From assembly GCA_043740085.1 (NCBI GenBank), contig JAYUCY010000115.1, forward strand, positions 1 through 40,044: a stretch of DNA of 40,044 nt, written 5' to 3'. This DNA is from UBA668 sp043740085. GTDB taxonomy: Bacteria; Actinomycetota; Acidimicrobiia; Acidimicrobiales; Ilumatobacteraceae. The translations under genes were made by a program, and so were the position numbers. Position 1 is the first letter of the stretch, and the number at the start of each line of letters is the position of its first letter. This document shows positions 6,346 through 14,274 of this stretch, in pieces. Below the pieces are notes generated by a model. The model saw only the letters and a list, made by a program, of their open reading frames with translations. It was not told where the DNA came from and ran no database searches.

Positions 6346-7524
6346 GTGCTGAACCTGCTGCGTCGCAACCCGCAATTCCGGCGCCTGTTCCTGGCCCATG
6401 CCGTCTCACGCGCGGGTGACGCGTTCAACACTGTCGCCATCGTCGTGCTCGTCTTCCAACTCACCGGGTCCGGTCGAGGAGTGGCCGGCGCCGTCATGTT
6501 CGAGGTGCTCCCGGTGTTGCTGATCGGGCCCTTCGCTGGGCTCGCCGCAGACAGAATGCCGAGACGTCAACTGATGGTCAGCGCCGACCTCATACGCGCC
6601 GCCGCAGCCGCGAGCCTGATCTTCGCCATCGGGTCCGTGACCGCCGTGTTCGCAGCAGCCTTCGTTCTCAGCGCCGCGGCAACAGTCTTCAACCCTGCCG
6701 CCACCTCGCTACTTCCAGATGTCGTCGACGACACCGACCTGATCACCGCCAACAGCGCCCTGTGGAGCGTGGCCGTCATCGCCCAAATTGCGCTCGCCCC
6801 GGCCGCCGGGCTGATCATCGCGATCGGTGGCGGAGCCCGAGTCGCGTTCGCGATCAATGCAGCCACCTTCGTCGCATCCGCACTTCTCCTGGTCGGCGTA
6901 CGCGCCGGGCGCACCCCGGCGAGCATCGAAGTGGCCGGATCCAAACGTGCTCTCGCCGGAATCGCTGCGGTGCGAGCCAACCCGTTGCTGCGCCGACTCG
7001 GCATCGTCCAGGTCCTTGCCTCACTGTCGGCCGGGGCGACAAGTGGCCTGCTGGTCATCCTCGCCGAACGACGCCTGGGAGTCGGGGCACGCGGATTCGG
7101 AATCCTGCTCGCCACCATCGGCATCGGCGCAGCCATCGGGCCCGCTCTGCTCCGGCGGTTCATCCGCGCCGGCGACCGACGCTGGCTGTTCGGCCCCTAC
7201 CTCGTGCGCGGTGCAGTCGACCTCACCCTCGCAACAGTCACCAACCCGCTCATCGCCGGCGGGGCGCTCGTCATCTACGGCATGTCAACCTCCACCGGCA
7301 TGGTCGCCTACCAGACCACCCTCCAACGCGCCGTCCCGCGCCAGATCCGAGGACGCGCCACCGCCTTCTTCGACGTCATCTGGAACGCAACCCGCCTCGT
7401 CTCCCTCGCCGCCGGAGCACTCCTCACAGACACCATCGACGTGCGCTGGGTGTACCTCGTCGCCGCCGCGCTACTCATCACCGCAGCAGCCATCGGACTC
7501 ACCGCCGAGCGGGTTGATGGCTGA
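6346..7524 (+). CDS. MFS transporter (enterobactin-exporter/drug-efflux type)
   Basis: A protein of 392 residues with about twelve hydrophobic segments. The start LRRNPQFRRLFLAHAVSRAG and the loop GLAADRMPRRQLM (motif A region, about 65-77) are typical of the MFS subgroup with EntS-like and macrolide-efflux members. The GTG at 6346 lies 28 nt after the selenoprotein gene, so it probably belongs to the same operon. The substrate is unknown. From context it could export a metal complex or small thiol, but the sequence does not show this. Confidence 0.85.
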   Translation: MLNLLRRNPQFRRLFLAHAVSRAGDAFNTVAIVVLVFQLTGSGRGVAGAVMFEVLPVLLIGPFAGLAADRMPRRQLMVSADLIRAAAAASLIFAIGSVTAVFAAAFVLSAAATVFNPAATSLLPDVVDDTDLITANSALWSVAVIAQIALAPAAGLIIAIGGGARVAFAINAATFVASALLLVGVRAGRTPASIEVAGSKRALAGIAAVRANPLLRRLGIVQVLASLSAGATSGLLVILAERRLGVGARGFGILLATIGIGAAIGPALLRRFIRAGDRRWLFGPYLVRGAVDLTLATVTNPLIAGGALVIYGMSTSTGMVAYQTTLQRAVPRQIRGRATAFFDVIWNATRLVSLAAGALLTDTIDVRWVYLVAAALLITAAAIGLTAERVDG

Positions 7525-7608
7525 GGGTGGTGGTCCTCATTGAACCCTGACTCGACGGCCCGACTTGCCTGTGCGCGTAGATGCTCGTTTCGGTAGTGTC
7601 CGGGGTGT

Positions 7609-7926
7609 ATGCAAAGGTTGAGCGTTGTCGTCGTGGCATTGGTGGCCTTGCTTGGCCTGCCGATGCGTATGGCGATGAGCGAGATGACGAGCGCAACCAC
7701 TGTTGTCGGCTCTGGCCAGACCGCCGAGGTGCGGTGCACCGTCGAGTGCTCGTCGATGCCGCCGGTCAGCATGTGCCTGACGACGTGCCTCGCGGGTGTC
7801 GCGCTTCTCAGTGTCGTCGCGGCTGTGAGGCGATCGCTGACTACGAGTCGACTTCGGATGTCGTATTCGCTGTTCGTCGACCAGTCGATCGGTTCGTCAC
7901 TGTTTCGACCTCCTCGTTTGACCTGA
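7609..7926 (+). CDS. Small Met/Cys-containing membrane protein, hypothetical
   Basis: A frame of 105 codons. Residues 3-20 form a signal-like hydrophobic helix, followed by a short external part with two Cys (VRCTVECSSMPP) and a second helix near 52-72 (MCLTTCLAGVALLSVVAAV). I recognise no family. Met and Cys content and its place before a CopC-CopD gene suggest a link to metal handling, which is inference. The basic tail after residue 72 has weaker coding character. No clear Shine-Dalgarno site is seen, so leaderless translation is possible. Confidence 0.45.
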   Translation: MQRLSVVVVALVALLGLPMRMAMSEMTSATTVVGSGQTAEVRCTVECSSMPPVSMCLTTCLAGVALLSVVAAVRRSLTTSRLRMSYSLFVDQSIGSSLFRPPRLT

Positions 7927-7987
7927 CGGCGCTACCGCGCCCCTTTTCACCTCCGCGCCCTGACCGGCGCGCTGTTTCAGGTCGGAT

Positions 7988-8006
7988 ACGAGCCGTGACG
8001 GCTCGT
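7988..8006 (+). terminator. Perfect 8-bp hairpin before the next ribosome site
   Basis: ACGAGCCG, loop TGA, CGGCTCGT forms a perfect stem. It ends nine bases before the AAGGAG ribosome site of the gene at 8025. There is no T-run, so it may act as a weak terminator or attenuator, or as an mRNA-stabilising structure between the two genes. Confidence 0.4.
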
Positions 8007-8024
8007 TCAAAATCAAGGAGAAAG

Positions 8025-9017
8025 ATGATGTTGTTCTTTGTGTCCCTGCTCCCGGTGGCAGGTTGTGGCTTGATGATGTGGTTCTGCACGCGTGGCATGC
8101 GCACCAGGAAATGCCACCCGTTGCAGACCATTCCGTTCCGGGTCGCCGTCATGAGGCGGCCTGGCGCGCGCTCATTCTCGAGGACCTCGTGTTCGGTGGC
8201 GGTCACGCTTTTCGCGCTCGCCGGCTGCGCGGCCGGCGGCTCCCAGCCTGCGACCGGCAGTTCGGGCGGGGTGACGGGCGGGGTGACGGGCGGAGATTTC
8301 CATTCGCTCGTTGCCGACCCGTTGACGGCCGGCCGGATCTACGTCGGCGGACACACGAACGTGTCCCGGTCAGACGACGGCGGCAAGACGTGGATGGCAG
8401 TCGTCGCCCTCAATGATGCGGACGCGATGGGGTGGCTGATCGGGCCTGGCAAGACGTGGGTATCGGGCCATCCAGGTCTCAACCTCTCGGTCGACGGCGG
8501 CACCACGTTCAAACGCCGAAACGCCGGTTTGGCCGACACCGACGTTCACGCCTTTGGGGGTGCCGGTCAGATGCTGTATGCGGCTGGGCCGGGACTCGGT
8601 GTTGCCGGGTCTACCGATGAAGGCATGACGTGGACAACGCTGACGTCGACGAGCGGTCAATCGTTCTTCGGACGGATCCTGGTGGACCCCGTAGATCCTG
8701 CACACCTCGTCGCGGCCGACGTGCAGTTCGGCGCGACCGCCTCATATGACGGCGGACGAACCTGGACGCCACTTGGCAGTGACGCCACGTCATGGGTGAG
8801 CAGCCCCGACGGGTTGGTCACCCTCTACGCATCGGGCGGCCCCACACCCCAACGCAGCAACGACGGCGGCAACACCTGGGCAGCCATGAGCGTGCCATCC
8901 GGGACCACACTTGTCGAGGCCGGCCCAACCGGAACGCTGTACTCCGGGGTTCACGGCGGCAACGCCGTGACGGTGTGGGTCAGCACGGACGACGGCGTCA
9001 CCTGGAAGAGGCCGTGA
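8025..9017 (+). CDS. BNR/sialidase-repeat lipoprotein (F510_1955-type glycosylhydrolase-like)
   Basis: From about residue 80 the protein is a beta-propeller with repeated Asp-box motifs: SRSDDGGKTW, LSVDGGTTF, STDEGMTW, ASYDGGRTW, QRSNDGGNTW and VSTDDGVTW. This matches the F510-type family often found beside copper genes. Two starts are possible. The ATG at 8025/8028 has an excellent AAGGAG site and begins with a small hydrophobic segment (FVSLLPVAGCGLMMWF). The ATG at 8151 begins a clean lipoprotein signal with lipobox LAGC. The upstream piece may be an originally separate small protein that has fused. The stop overlaps the start of the CopC-CopD gene. Enzymatic activity is unproven. Confidence 0.75.
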   Translation: MMLFFVSLLPVAGCGLMMWFCTRGMRTRKCHPLQTIPFRVAVMRRPGARSFSRTSCSVAVTLFALAGCAAGGSQPATGSSGGVTGGVTGGDFHSLVADPLTAGRIYVGGHTNVSRSDDGGKTWMAVVALNDADAMGWLIGPGKTWVSGHPGLNLSVDGGTTFKRRNAGLADTDVHAFGGAGQMLYAAGPGLGVAGSTDEGMTWTTLTSTSGQSFFGRILVDPVDPAHLVAADVQFGATASYDGGRTWTPLGSDATSWVSSPDGLVTLYASGGPTPQRSNDGGNTWAAMSVPSGTTLVEAGPTGTLYSGVHGGNAVTVWVSTDDGVTWKRP

Positions 9018-10939
9018 GCAGAACATGCTTGCGGACCGTGTTCGTCGCGCTGGTCCTGACGGGTGCGGTTGGGTTGTCGGCAACTGTCGCGCACGCGCAT
9101 ACCTTTCTGGTTCGTTCCTCGCCTTCGCCGGGCGCTCGCCTCACGAATGCGCCTGGCGAGATCGTGCTGGATTTCACCGAAGCAGTCGCTTCGGGCTCGA
9201 CCCTGTCGATCCGCGACGGGAACGGCACGAGCATTGCGCCGCTGTCGATCGGACCAGACGGCGATACGTTCCGGCTCCGGGCGAGCCTGCCGAAACTGAT
9301 TGATGGCGTGTATCAAGTCACCTGGCGAGTCGTCGCCGAAGACGACCACACGACCGAGGGTGAGTTCGTGTTTGCCGTCGGCGTCGGCCTGCCGCCCGGA
9401 GCGGCCGTGACCAACCGGTCGTGGTCGGGACCGACGCAGTGGGCTGACGCGTTGGCGACGTTCGCGTTGTTGGTTGGATTGGCCATCGCGTTCGGGGGGT
9501 TGCTCAGCGAACGGTTCGTCTGGACCAACACCCATCGATCCATCCGCTCACCCGTTGTCACCGCAGCGGTCGCTGTTGGGTTGGCCGGCGCGCTCGGCAG
9601 CGTCGGGCTCGCGGTGCACCGTGCCAAGCAACTGGGCGATCCAGCCCATTGGGCCGCCGCGCTCACCACTCGGGCCGACCACGCCAACGTCGCAATCGCC
9701 GCGTTGCTCTCGATCGCGCTGCTGATGGTCCAACGCCAGCGAGTGAGATCCATCGCGTTTGTACCGGTCGCTCTCGCCGGCGGGCTGGTCGCCGTTCGCG
9801 GGCACGCTCCCGACGCGAGCGCCTGGTGGGCCACACCGGCCGCCGCCGCGCACCTTCTCGTCGCAGGCGCATGGCTCGGTGCACTGACACAGCTGGCGAT
9901 GATCGCGCGCCGGAGTCAGGCAACCGCCGACACGATCGAGCCGGGTCCGTCCCGCTACGCGGCGGCCGCTGTGGTTGCAGCCATCACGACCGTCGGGATC
10001 GGTGTGGTCGTCGCCATCTCCGAACTCTCCCGGTTCGGCGATCTGGTCGACACCCTGTACGGCCGTATCCTGCTCGTCAAAGTCGTCCTCGTCACGATTG
10101 CGATCGGTGTCGCGCTGATCGCGAGAAGGCGCGGAATCCCGGCAACCGGGGCACGCATCCGATCGCTCGCCCGCTACACCGCGATCGAAACGGTCGTCCT
10201 GCTCGCTGTCCTTGCGGCGAGTGCGTTGCTGTCCACCACTGCACCAACCGCCGGCCTCGGCCGCGTCGAACTCGCCGCAGCACCGCTTCCCGACCCAACC
10301 ACGTTCACCGCCGATCTTGCCGGGAGCCACCAGGTGCTCGTCGCCGCCGCCGCCGATCGGCTGCACATCACCGTGCTGCCACCGGGTGGACAGCCCAGCC
10401 AACGACAAACGTCGACCTTCTTCGGGACCGAACCCGACGGCACCAGCTTCGATCTCGAACCCCGATCCTGCGGACCGGGATGTTTCGACATCGCCCACCG
10501 CTGGTCCAACGGCATCACCCACCTCACCGTCACCGTCACCAACCCCGACGCCGACGGCGGCGACGCCCAACTCGACGTCAATTGGCCCCCTGGCCCCGAC
10601 GCCACCGATCTACTCTCCCAGGCCGTCGCCGCGACCAGAGCAGCGGGCGCGGTCACCGTCACCGAAACGATCAGCAGCGGACCCGACGCAACATTCGGTC
10701 CAGGCGACCTGACCACGACCGGCGACGACTACATCTCCGCATCACCATTCAGCAACGGCGCCGACGACATCTATCAGCTTCCCGCCGACGGCGGACTGAC
10801 CGTGATTGCGTTCATCGTCACCGGAAGCGGAACATGGCACCAGCTGTGGATCGACGACCTGCACCGAATCAGACGCGAAATCCTCGTCGATCCCGGGCAC
10901 CGGATCGACCGCACCATCACGTACCAGGACGAACCATGA
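9014..10939 (+). CDS. CopC-CopD fusion copper protein
   Basis: A protein of 641 residues. The signal peptide ends AHA/H, giving a mature N-terminal His29, the first ligand of the CopC Cu(II) site; the matching D-x-H pair is D110-D-H112 (AEDDHTTEG). CopC (29-123) is followed by about eight membrane helices of CopD (about 140-415), then a C-terminal extracytoplasmic domain (about 425-641) of YtkA/CopD-tail type with two Cys (RSCGPGCFD). The family binds and imports or distributes copper at the membrane. The GTG at 9014 overlaps the previous stop (GTGA), indicating coupled translation. Confidence 0.9.
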   Translation: MSRTCLRTVFVALVLTGAVGLSATVAHAHTFLVRSSPSPGARLTNAPGEIVLDFTEAVASGSTLSIRDGNGTSIAPLSIGPDGDTFRLRASLPKLIDGVYQVTWRVVAEDDHTTEGEFVFAVGVGLPPGAAVTNRSWSGPTQWADALATFALLVGLAIAFGGLLSERFVWTNTHRSIRSPVVTAAVAVGLAGALGSVGLAVHRAKQLGDPAHWAAALTTRADHANVAIAALLSIALLMVQRQRVRSIAFVPVALAGGLVAVRGHAPDASAWWATPAAAAHLLVAGAWLGALTQLAMIARRSQATADTIEPGPSRYAAAAVVAAITTVGIGVVVAISELSRFGDLVDTLYGRILLVKVVLVTIAIGVALIARRRGIPATGARIRSLARYTAIETVVLLAVLAASALLSTTAPTAGLGRVELAAAPLPDPTTFTADLAGSHQVLVAAAADRLHITVLPPGGQPSQRQTSTFFGTEPDGTSFDLEPRSCGPGCFDIAHRWSNGITHLTVTVTNPDADGGDAQLDVNWPPGPDATDLLSQAVAATRAAGAVTVTETISSGPDATFGPGDLTTTGDDYISASPFSNGADDIYQLPADGGLTVIAFIVTGSGTWHQLWIDDLHRIRREILVDPGHRIDRTITYQDEP

Positions 10940-11038
10940 CGGACCGACGGATCTCGCCGATCAACAAACTGAGTCACAACGGGTGTGATGCAGTGCTCAT
11001 TCTGTGGCATTTCGTCACGTGCACCGGGCCTGCCGTAG

Positions 11039-11054
11039 ATACCCCTCCCCGTAT
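11039..11054 (+). promoter_or_regulatory. CsoR-type operator (degenerate) at the csoR-like promoter
   Basis: ATACCCCTCCCCGTAT keeps the outer ATAC/GTAT arms and one C-run of the consensus ATACCC(n)GGGTAT, but the right G-run is replaced. It overlaps a good -10 box, TATACT (11052-11057), upstream of the repressor gene at 11093, which suggests weak autoregulation. Confidence 0.45.
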
Positions 11055-11092
11055 ACTGAGCGTTGTCGATCGAACGGAAGGAAGGATCAGCC

Positions 11093-11362
11093 ATGGAGCT
11101 ACCTGAGGACACGATTATTGGGTTGACCAAGCGCCTCAAGCGCGCAGAGGGGCAGGTTCGTGGCGTCCAGCAGATGCTCGCGGAGGGTCGCGACTGTCGT
11201 GAGATCCTCACGCAGTTGTCCGCCGTGACCAAGGCGCTCGAGCAGGCCGGCTTCCTGCTCGTTGCCGCTGGGTTGACGTGGTGTGTGTCTGATCCGGAAC
11301 GTGCCGCTGCCGAGGGCTACGCGCTCGAGGACGTCCAGAAGATGTTCATGAAGCTGGCCTGA
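11093..11362 (+). CDS. CsoR/RcnR/CstR-family repressor, CstR-like cysteine pair
   Basis: An 89-residue all-helical DUF156 repressor. The typical core RLKRAEGQVRGVQQML and the Cys35 loop (EGRDCREILTQLSAV) are present. The second Cys is Cys64 (LTWCVSDP), spaced 29 residues from Cys35 as in both CsoR and CstR. The copper-ligand His of CsoR, expected at residue 60, is Gly. A Cys pair without that His is the pattern of the persulfide sensor CstR, so sulfane-sulfur sensing is likelier than Cu(I). The ATG at 11093 follows GGAAGGAAGGA. Similar operators lie before the surrounding genes. Confidence 0.85.
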   Translation: MELPEDTIIGLTKRLKRAEGQVRGVQQMLAEGRDCREILTQLSAVTKALEQAGFLLVAAGLTWCVSDPERAAAEGYALEDVQKMFMKLA

Positions 11363-11428
11363 CCCGCCTTCCCTCGGGCGGCATTCCGCGGAAGCACGCG
11401 GGCCCGGTTTCAACCCACGCGAAGCTCG

Positions 11429-11444
11429 ATACCCTTAGGGGTAT
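11429..11444 (+). promoter_or_regulatory. CsoR-type operator before the Cys-rich small protein
   Basis: ATACCCTTAGGGGTAT is a near-perfect palindrome of the CsoR/CstR operator type. It overlaps the ATG at 11443. TACCCT (11430-11435) could serve as the -10 box, which would put the transcript start at the ATG and make the mRNA leaderless. Confidence 0.65.
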
Positions 11445-11628
11445 GTGCAGACGAGTGAAATGTCGGACCTGTCAGCGGCCGACGTGGGCGGGTTGTGGCG
11501 CTCACGTCGAACAAGTTCTCGGCGACGTTCCGAAGGCTGAGCGGTGTCAATGCCGCACCGGCGGGTCGAAGCCCACCGCACCAGTCGAGAAGCGTTGTTC
11601 GCTTCTCGACCGTGTTCGACGGCGCTGA
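11443..11628 (+). CDS. Small cysteine-rich actinobacterial protein
   Basis: A frame of 61 codons beginning MCRRVKCRTCQRPTWAGCG, then HVEQVLGDVPKAERCQC. The first 37 residues hold six Cys (2, 7, 10, 18, 35, 37) arranged like a small zinc- or metal-binding knuckle. I recall similar short MCRRV-type proteins in actinobacteria, where no function is established. The tail after residue 40 is less conserved-looking. An operator of the CsoR type sits on its start, suggesting control by the adjacent repressor. Confidence 0.6.
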   Translation: MCRRVKCRTCQRPTWAGCGAHVEQVLGDVPKAERCQCRTGGSKPTAPVEKRCSLLDRVRRR

Positions 11629-11719
11629 CCAGGAGTGCTGCCCGTCTGGGTCGGGTGGGCTTCCTCGGCTCGTCCTGTGAGTCTGGACTGACCCGACGTT
11701 GTCGCCATAGTGGGGGAAT

Positions 11720-11735
11720 ATACCCGTGGGGGTAT
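11720..11735 (+). promoter_or_regulatory. CsoR-type operator before thioredoxin
   Basis: ATACCCGTGGGGGTAT has the palindromic arms ATACCC and GGGTAT seen at the other sites. It lies about 58 nt before the thioredoxin start codon at 11793. Confidence 0.65.
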
Positions 11736-11792
11736 CGGTTAGGGAGAGAGTATCGGATCCCCATGGGTCCTCACATCCCGAGAGGATTGGAC

Positions 11793-12140
11793 ATGTCCAC
11801 GATGACCAAGGCAGACGATCAGGCGAGCTTTCAGCGAGAGGTGCTCGACTCCACGGTGCCCGTGGTGGTCGACTTCTGGGCTGCCTGGTGCGGTCCGTGC
11901 CGCGCCGTAGCCCCCGAGGTCGAGGCGCTGGCCCAGCAGTATGGCTCGGCCATCAAGGTCGTGAAGGTCGACGTCGACGCGAACCAGGCAGTGGCCGCCC
12001 GCTACGGCATTCGTGGCATCCCCACCATCGGCCTGTTCGAGGACGGCAAGCTCACCAAACAAGCGGTGGGCGCGCGGCCGCGTCACGCGATCGAAGTAGA
12101 GCTCGGGCTCGCCCGCTTCGCCCCGCCTGGGAAGAAGTGA
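11793..12140 (+). CDS. trxA: Thioredoxin
   Basis: A cytoplasmic thioredoxin of 115 residues with the canonical active site FWAAWCGPCRAV (Cys33, Cys36), the VDVDAN strand and the cis-proline motif RGIPTIGLF. The ATG at 11793 has an AGAGG ribosome site; upstream codons in the frame run through the operator and promoter. A CsoR-type operator precedes it, so induction by the same signal as the neighbouring repressor is likely, perhaps to reduce persulfides or to feed CcdA with electrons. Its stop overlaps the start of a small downstream frame. Confidence 0.95.
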   Translation: MSTMTKADDQASFQREVLDSTVPVVVDFWAAWCGPCRAVAPEVEALAQQYGSAIKVVKVDVDANQAVAARYGIRGIPTIGLFEDGKLTKQAVGARPRHAIEVELGLARFAPPGKK

Positions 12141-12271
12141 ACACCGGTCATGGCACCAAGATCACCACCGTCGACCCCCAGGATTTCATGACCGGTGAGG
12201 ACTTCCAGGAACTGGCGTCCGACGCTGCCCAGCGGCTGGCCACTGCGTTAGCCGCAATTCCTACACGCTGA
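12137..12271 (+). CDS. Possible 44-residue hypothetical protein coupled to thioredoxin
   Basis: The GTG at 12137 overlaps the thioredoxin TGA (GTGA), a layout typical of translational coupling. The product (TTVDPQDFMTGEDFQELASD in its middle part) is acidic and probably helical, with no recognised family. It could be a genuine small partner or just an open frame. Its overlap and the lack of other coding sequence before the converging SulP gene support it weakly. Confidence 0.35.
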   Translation: MNTGHGTKITTVDPQDFMTGEDFQELASDAAQRLATALAAIPTR

Positions 12272-12322
12272 CCGGCTCCACACGGGGAGGAGGTTCGCTG
12301 GCAGGCGGGGCGCGGCTCCGCT

Positions 12323-14056
12323 TCAGTGCTCCTCGGTCGGCGGGCTCCCGGCGGGGTCGATGTCGGAGCGAAGGTTGCCGGTGAGTTCGTCCACCGCGGC
12401 GCCGACGGTGGGGTAGAACCGTTCGGGGCCGAACTGTTCGTTGAGGCCGTAGCGGCGACATTGGTCTTTGACGGGGTCCTTCAGCTCAGCAATCAGCAGC
12501 CTCACTCCTTTGGAGGCCAGGAAGTCGTCGAGCTCGACCAGTTCGTCCGCGGCGGTGGTGTCGATGGCGGTGATCGGCTCGGCGGCCAGGATCACCGTGT
12601 GGACCTCGGACCCCGAATCGGCGACCACTTGTCGGACGAAGTGGTTGAACATGCCGCCATTGGCGAAGAACAGCGGGGCGTCGAAGCGGACGATCACCAC
12701 CCCGGGGATACGGTCGCCGTCGGGATACCGGGTCACGTCGTGGTAGCCCCGCATCCCCCGAACTCGGACCAGCTCGGTCCGGTAGGGCCGCCACTCTCGT
12801 TTCACGAAGGCGATGAACGAGAGCGCGATGGCGATGATGATGCCCTGAAGGACGCCGATGAGGGCCACGCCGAGGAAGGCGGCCAGCGAAAGGAGCCCTT
12901 CGACGAGGTCCATCCGCAGCATCCGTCGGAAGGTTCGGAGATCGATCAGTGACGACGCAGCCACGATGACCACGGCCGCCAACGTGGCCGATGGGAGGTA
13001 TTGCGTGACCCCGGGTGCCACCACGATGAACGCCACGATCATCAGGGCGCCGATCACACCGACCAACTGCGTCCTGGCGCCGGCCTGCTCCGCGACCGGG
13101 GTACGCGAAGCGCTGGCTGACACGGGGAACCCGCCGAGCAGGCCCGCGGCCACATTGGCGACGCCGACGGCTCCCATCTCCTTGCTGCCGTCGACGGTCT
13201 GGCCGTGACGCGCCGCGAAGGTCCGTGACAGTACGCCCGTGTCGGCAAAAGCGATGAGCGCGATGCCGAGTGCGGGCCCGATGAGCGAGCCCACGTCCCC
13301 CCACGAGAGCCCCGACAGCGCCGGGGCGGGCAGTCCCCGGGGAAGCGCACCCACGACGGGCAGTTCGTGCGCCCATCCGAAGGCCGCGACTGCGACGATG
13401 GCGCCCACGACGGCGATCAGCACCCCGGGAACTCGGCTCCGGAGAAGTTTCGGGATGAGGATCACGACGATCGACGCCAGTCCGATCAGCAACGCCGTTC
13501 GATTGACCCGGCCGTCTGTGATGCCTTCCATGGTCCGGCGGACGTCTTGGATGATCGACTCGCCTTTGATCGAGAACCCAAGCAGCTTGGGCACCTGGCT
13601 GACGATCACGACGAGCGCGATTCCGTTGAGGTATCCGACCCGGATTGGCTTGGAGAGTAGGTCGGTCACGAACCCCAGGCGGAGGATCCCGCCGACGGCC
13701 AGCGCCGCGCCCATGAGGATCGCCAACAGGCCCGCCAAGGCGACGGCCCGTTGCGCGTCACCTGCGGCCAGGGGCAGGAGTGTGGCCGCGATGATTGGCG
13801 CCAGCGACGAGTCCGGACCCAGGACCAGGATCCGCGACGGACCCACCAACGCGTAGACCAGCAATGGAATGATCGTCGCGTACAACCCGGTCTCGGGCGG
13901 CAGCCCGGCGGCCTGCGCATAGCCCATGCCGGCCGGGATGAGCAGGGCCGTGACGGCGATGCCAGCCACCACGTCGGTTCGCAGCCACGACCGTTCGTAA
14001 CTCTTGGCCACCGAGAGACCCGGCAGCCACCGTTCGAGACCCTTGGCGCTCACCAT
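12323..14056 (-). CDS. SulP-family anion transporter with STAS domain
   Basis: A protein of 577 residues. The N-terminal motif ALLIPAGMGYAQAAGLPP and about twelve to fourteen helices up to residue 400 define SulP/SLC26 transporters. The C-terminal STAS domain (about 425-560) contains RFDAPLFFANGGMF and AIDTTAADEL, the usual STAS signatures. SulP proteins carry sulfate, bicarbonate or other anions. The ATG at 14056 (MVSAKGLERWLPG) is preferred to the longer TTG-started frame. It is divergent from the MMPL gene, with two CsoR-type operators in between, so a link to sulfur metabolism is plausible. Confidence 0.9.
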   Translation of the reverse strand: MVSAKGLERWLPGLSVAKSYERSWLRTDVVAGIAVTALLIPAGMGYAQAAGLPPETGLYATIIPLLVYALVGPSRILVLGPDSSLAPIIAATLLPLAAGDAQRAVALAGLLAILMGAALAVGGILRLGFVTDLLSKPIRVGYLNGIALVVIVSQVPKLLGFSIKGESIIQDVRRTMEGITDGRVNRTALLIGLASIVVILIPKLLRSRVPGVLIAVVGAIVAVAAFGWAHELPVVGALPRGLPAPALSGLSWGDVGSLIGPALGIALIAFADTGVLSRTFAARHGQTVDGSKEMGAVGVANVAAGLLGGFPVSASASRTPVAEQAGARTQLVGVIGALMIVAFIVVAPGVTQYLPSATLAAVVIVAASSLIDLRTFRRMLRMDLVEGLLSLAAFLGVALIGVLQGIIIAIALSFIAFVKREWRPYRTELVRVRGMRGYHDVTRYPDGDRIPGVVIVRFDAPLFFANGGMFNHFVRQVVADSGSEVHTVILAAEPITAIDTTAADELVELDDFLASKGVRLLIAELKDPVKDQCRRYGLNEQFGPERFYPTVGAAVDELTGNLRSDIDPAGSPPTEEH

Positions 14057-14222
14057 CGGGAAGCGACGATCCGGAAGCCGCACTGAGACCTGTCGATCCC
14101 ACCCCAACCGACCATCGTCGACACCTTCCCATCAAGAGTGCACGAATCGCTTCGCACAATAGACGACTTGGATCCCACCGCACACGAAGTGCGGTCGATC
14201 GAGTGCCGGCACGCACATGCAT

Positions 14223-14239
14223 ATACCCCAGGGGTGTAT
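14223..14239 (-). promoter_or_regulatory. CsoR-type operator, SulP side
   Basis: ATACCCCAGGGGTGTAT is an imperfect copy of the operator. On the minus strand it is followed by TATATG (14220-14225), a possible -10 box for the SulP gene. It lies about 36 bp from the next copy, so each divergent gene appears to have its own site. Confidence 0.5.
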
Positions 14240-14258
14240 TCAACGAGGTTGGTAACTG

Positions 14259-14274
14259 ATACCCCTGGGGGTAT
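14259..14274 (+). promoter_or_regulatory. CsoR-type operator within the MMPL promoter
   Basis: ATACCCCTGGGGGTAT is nearly perfectly palindromic. It sits inside a good promoter: -35 TTGGTA (14249-14254), a 17-base spacer, -10 TATAGT (14272-14277). A repressor bound here would block RNA polymerase directly. Confidence 0.7.

Noticed and set aside
8792..9013. N-terminal extension of the CopC-CopD gene
   Set aside because: It overlaps the Asp-box repeats of the previous gene in another frame, and a normal signal peptide begins at the GTG at 9014.
11063..11092. A longer TTG start for the CsoR-like gene
   Set aside because: It would place the GGAAGGAAGGA ribosome site inside the coding region; the ATG at 11093 has ideal spacing.
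12632..12699. Possible hairpin in SulP antisense region considered as a terminator or RNA
   Set aside because: It lies within the STAS-coding part and shows no strong stem; it is normal coding sequence.
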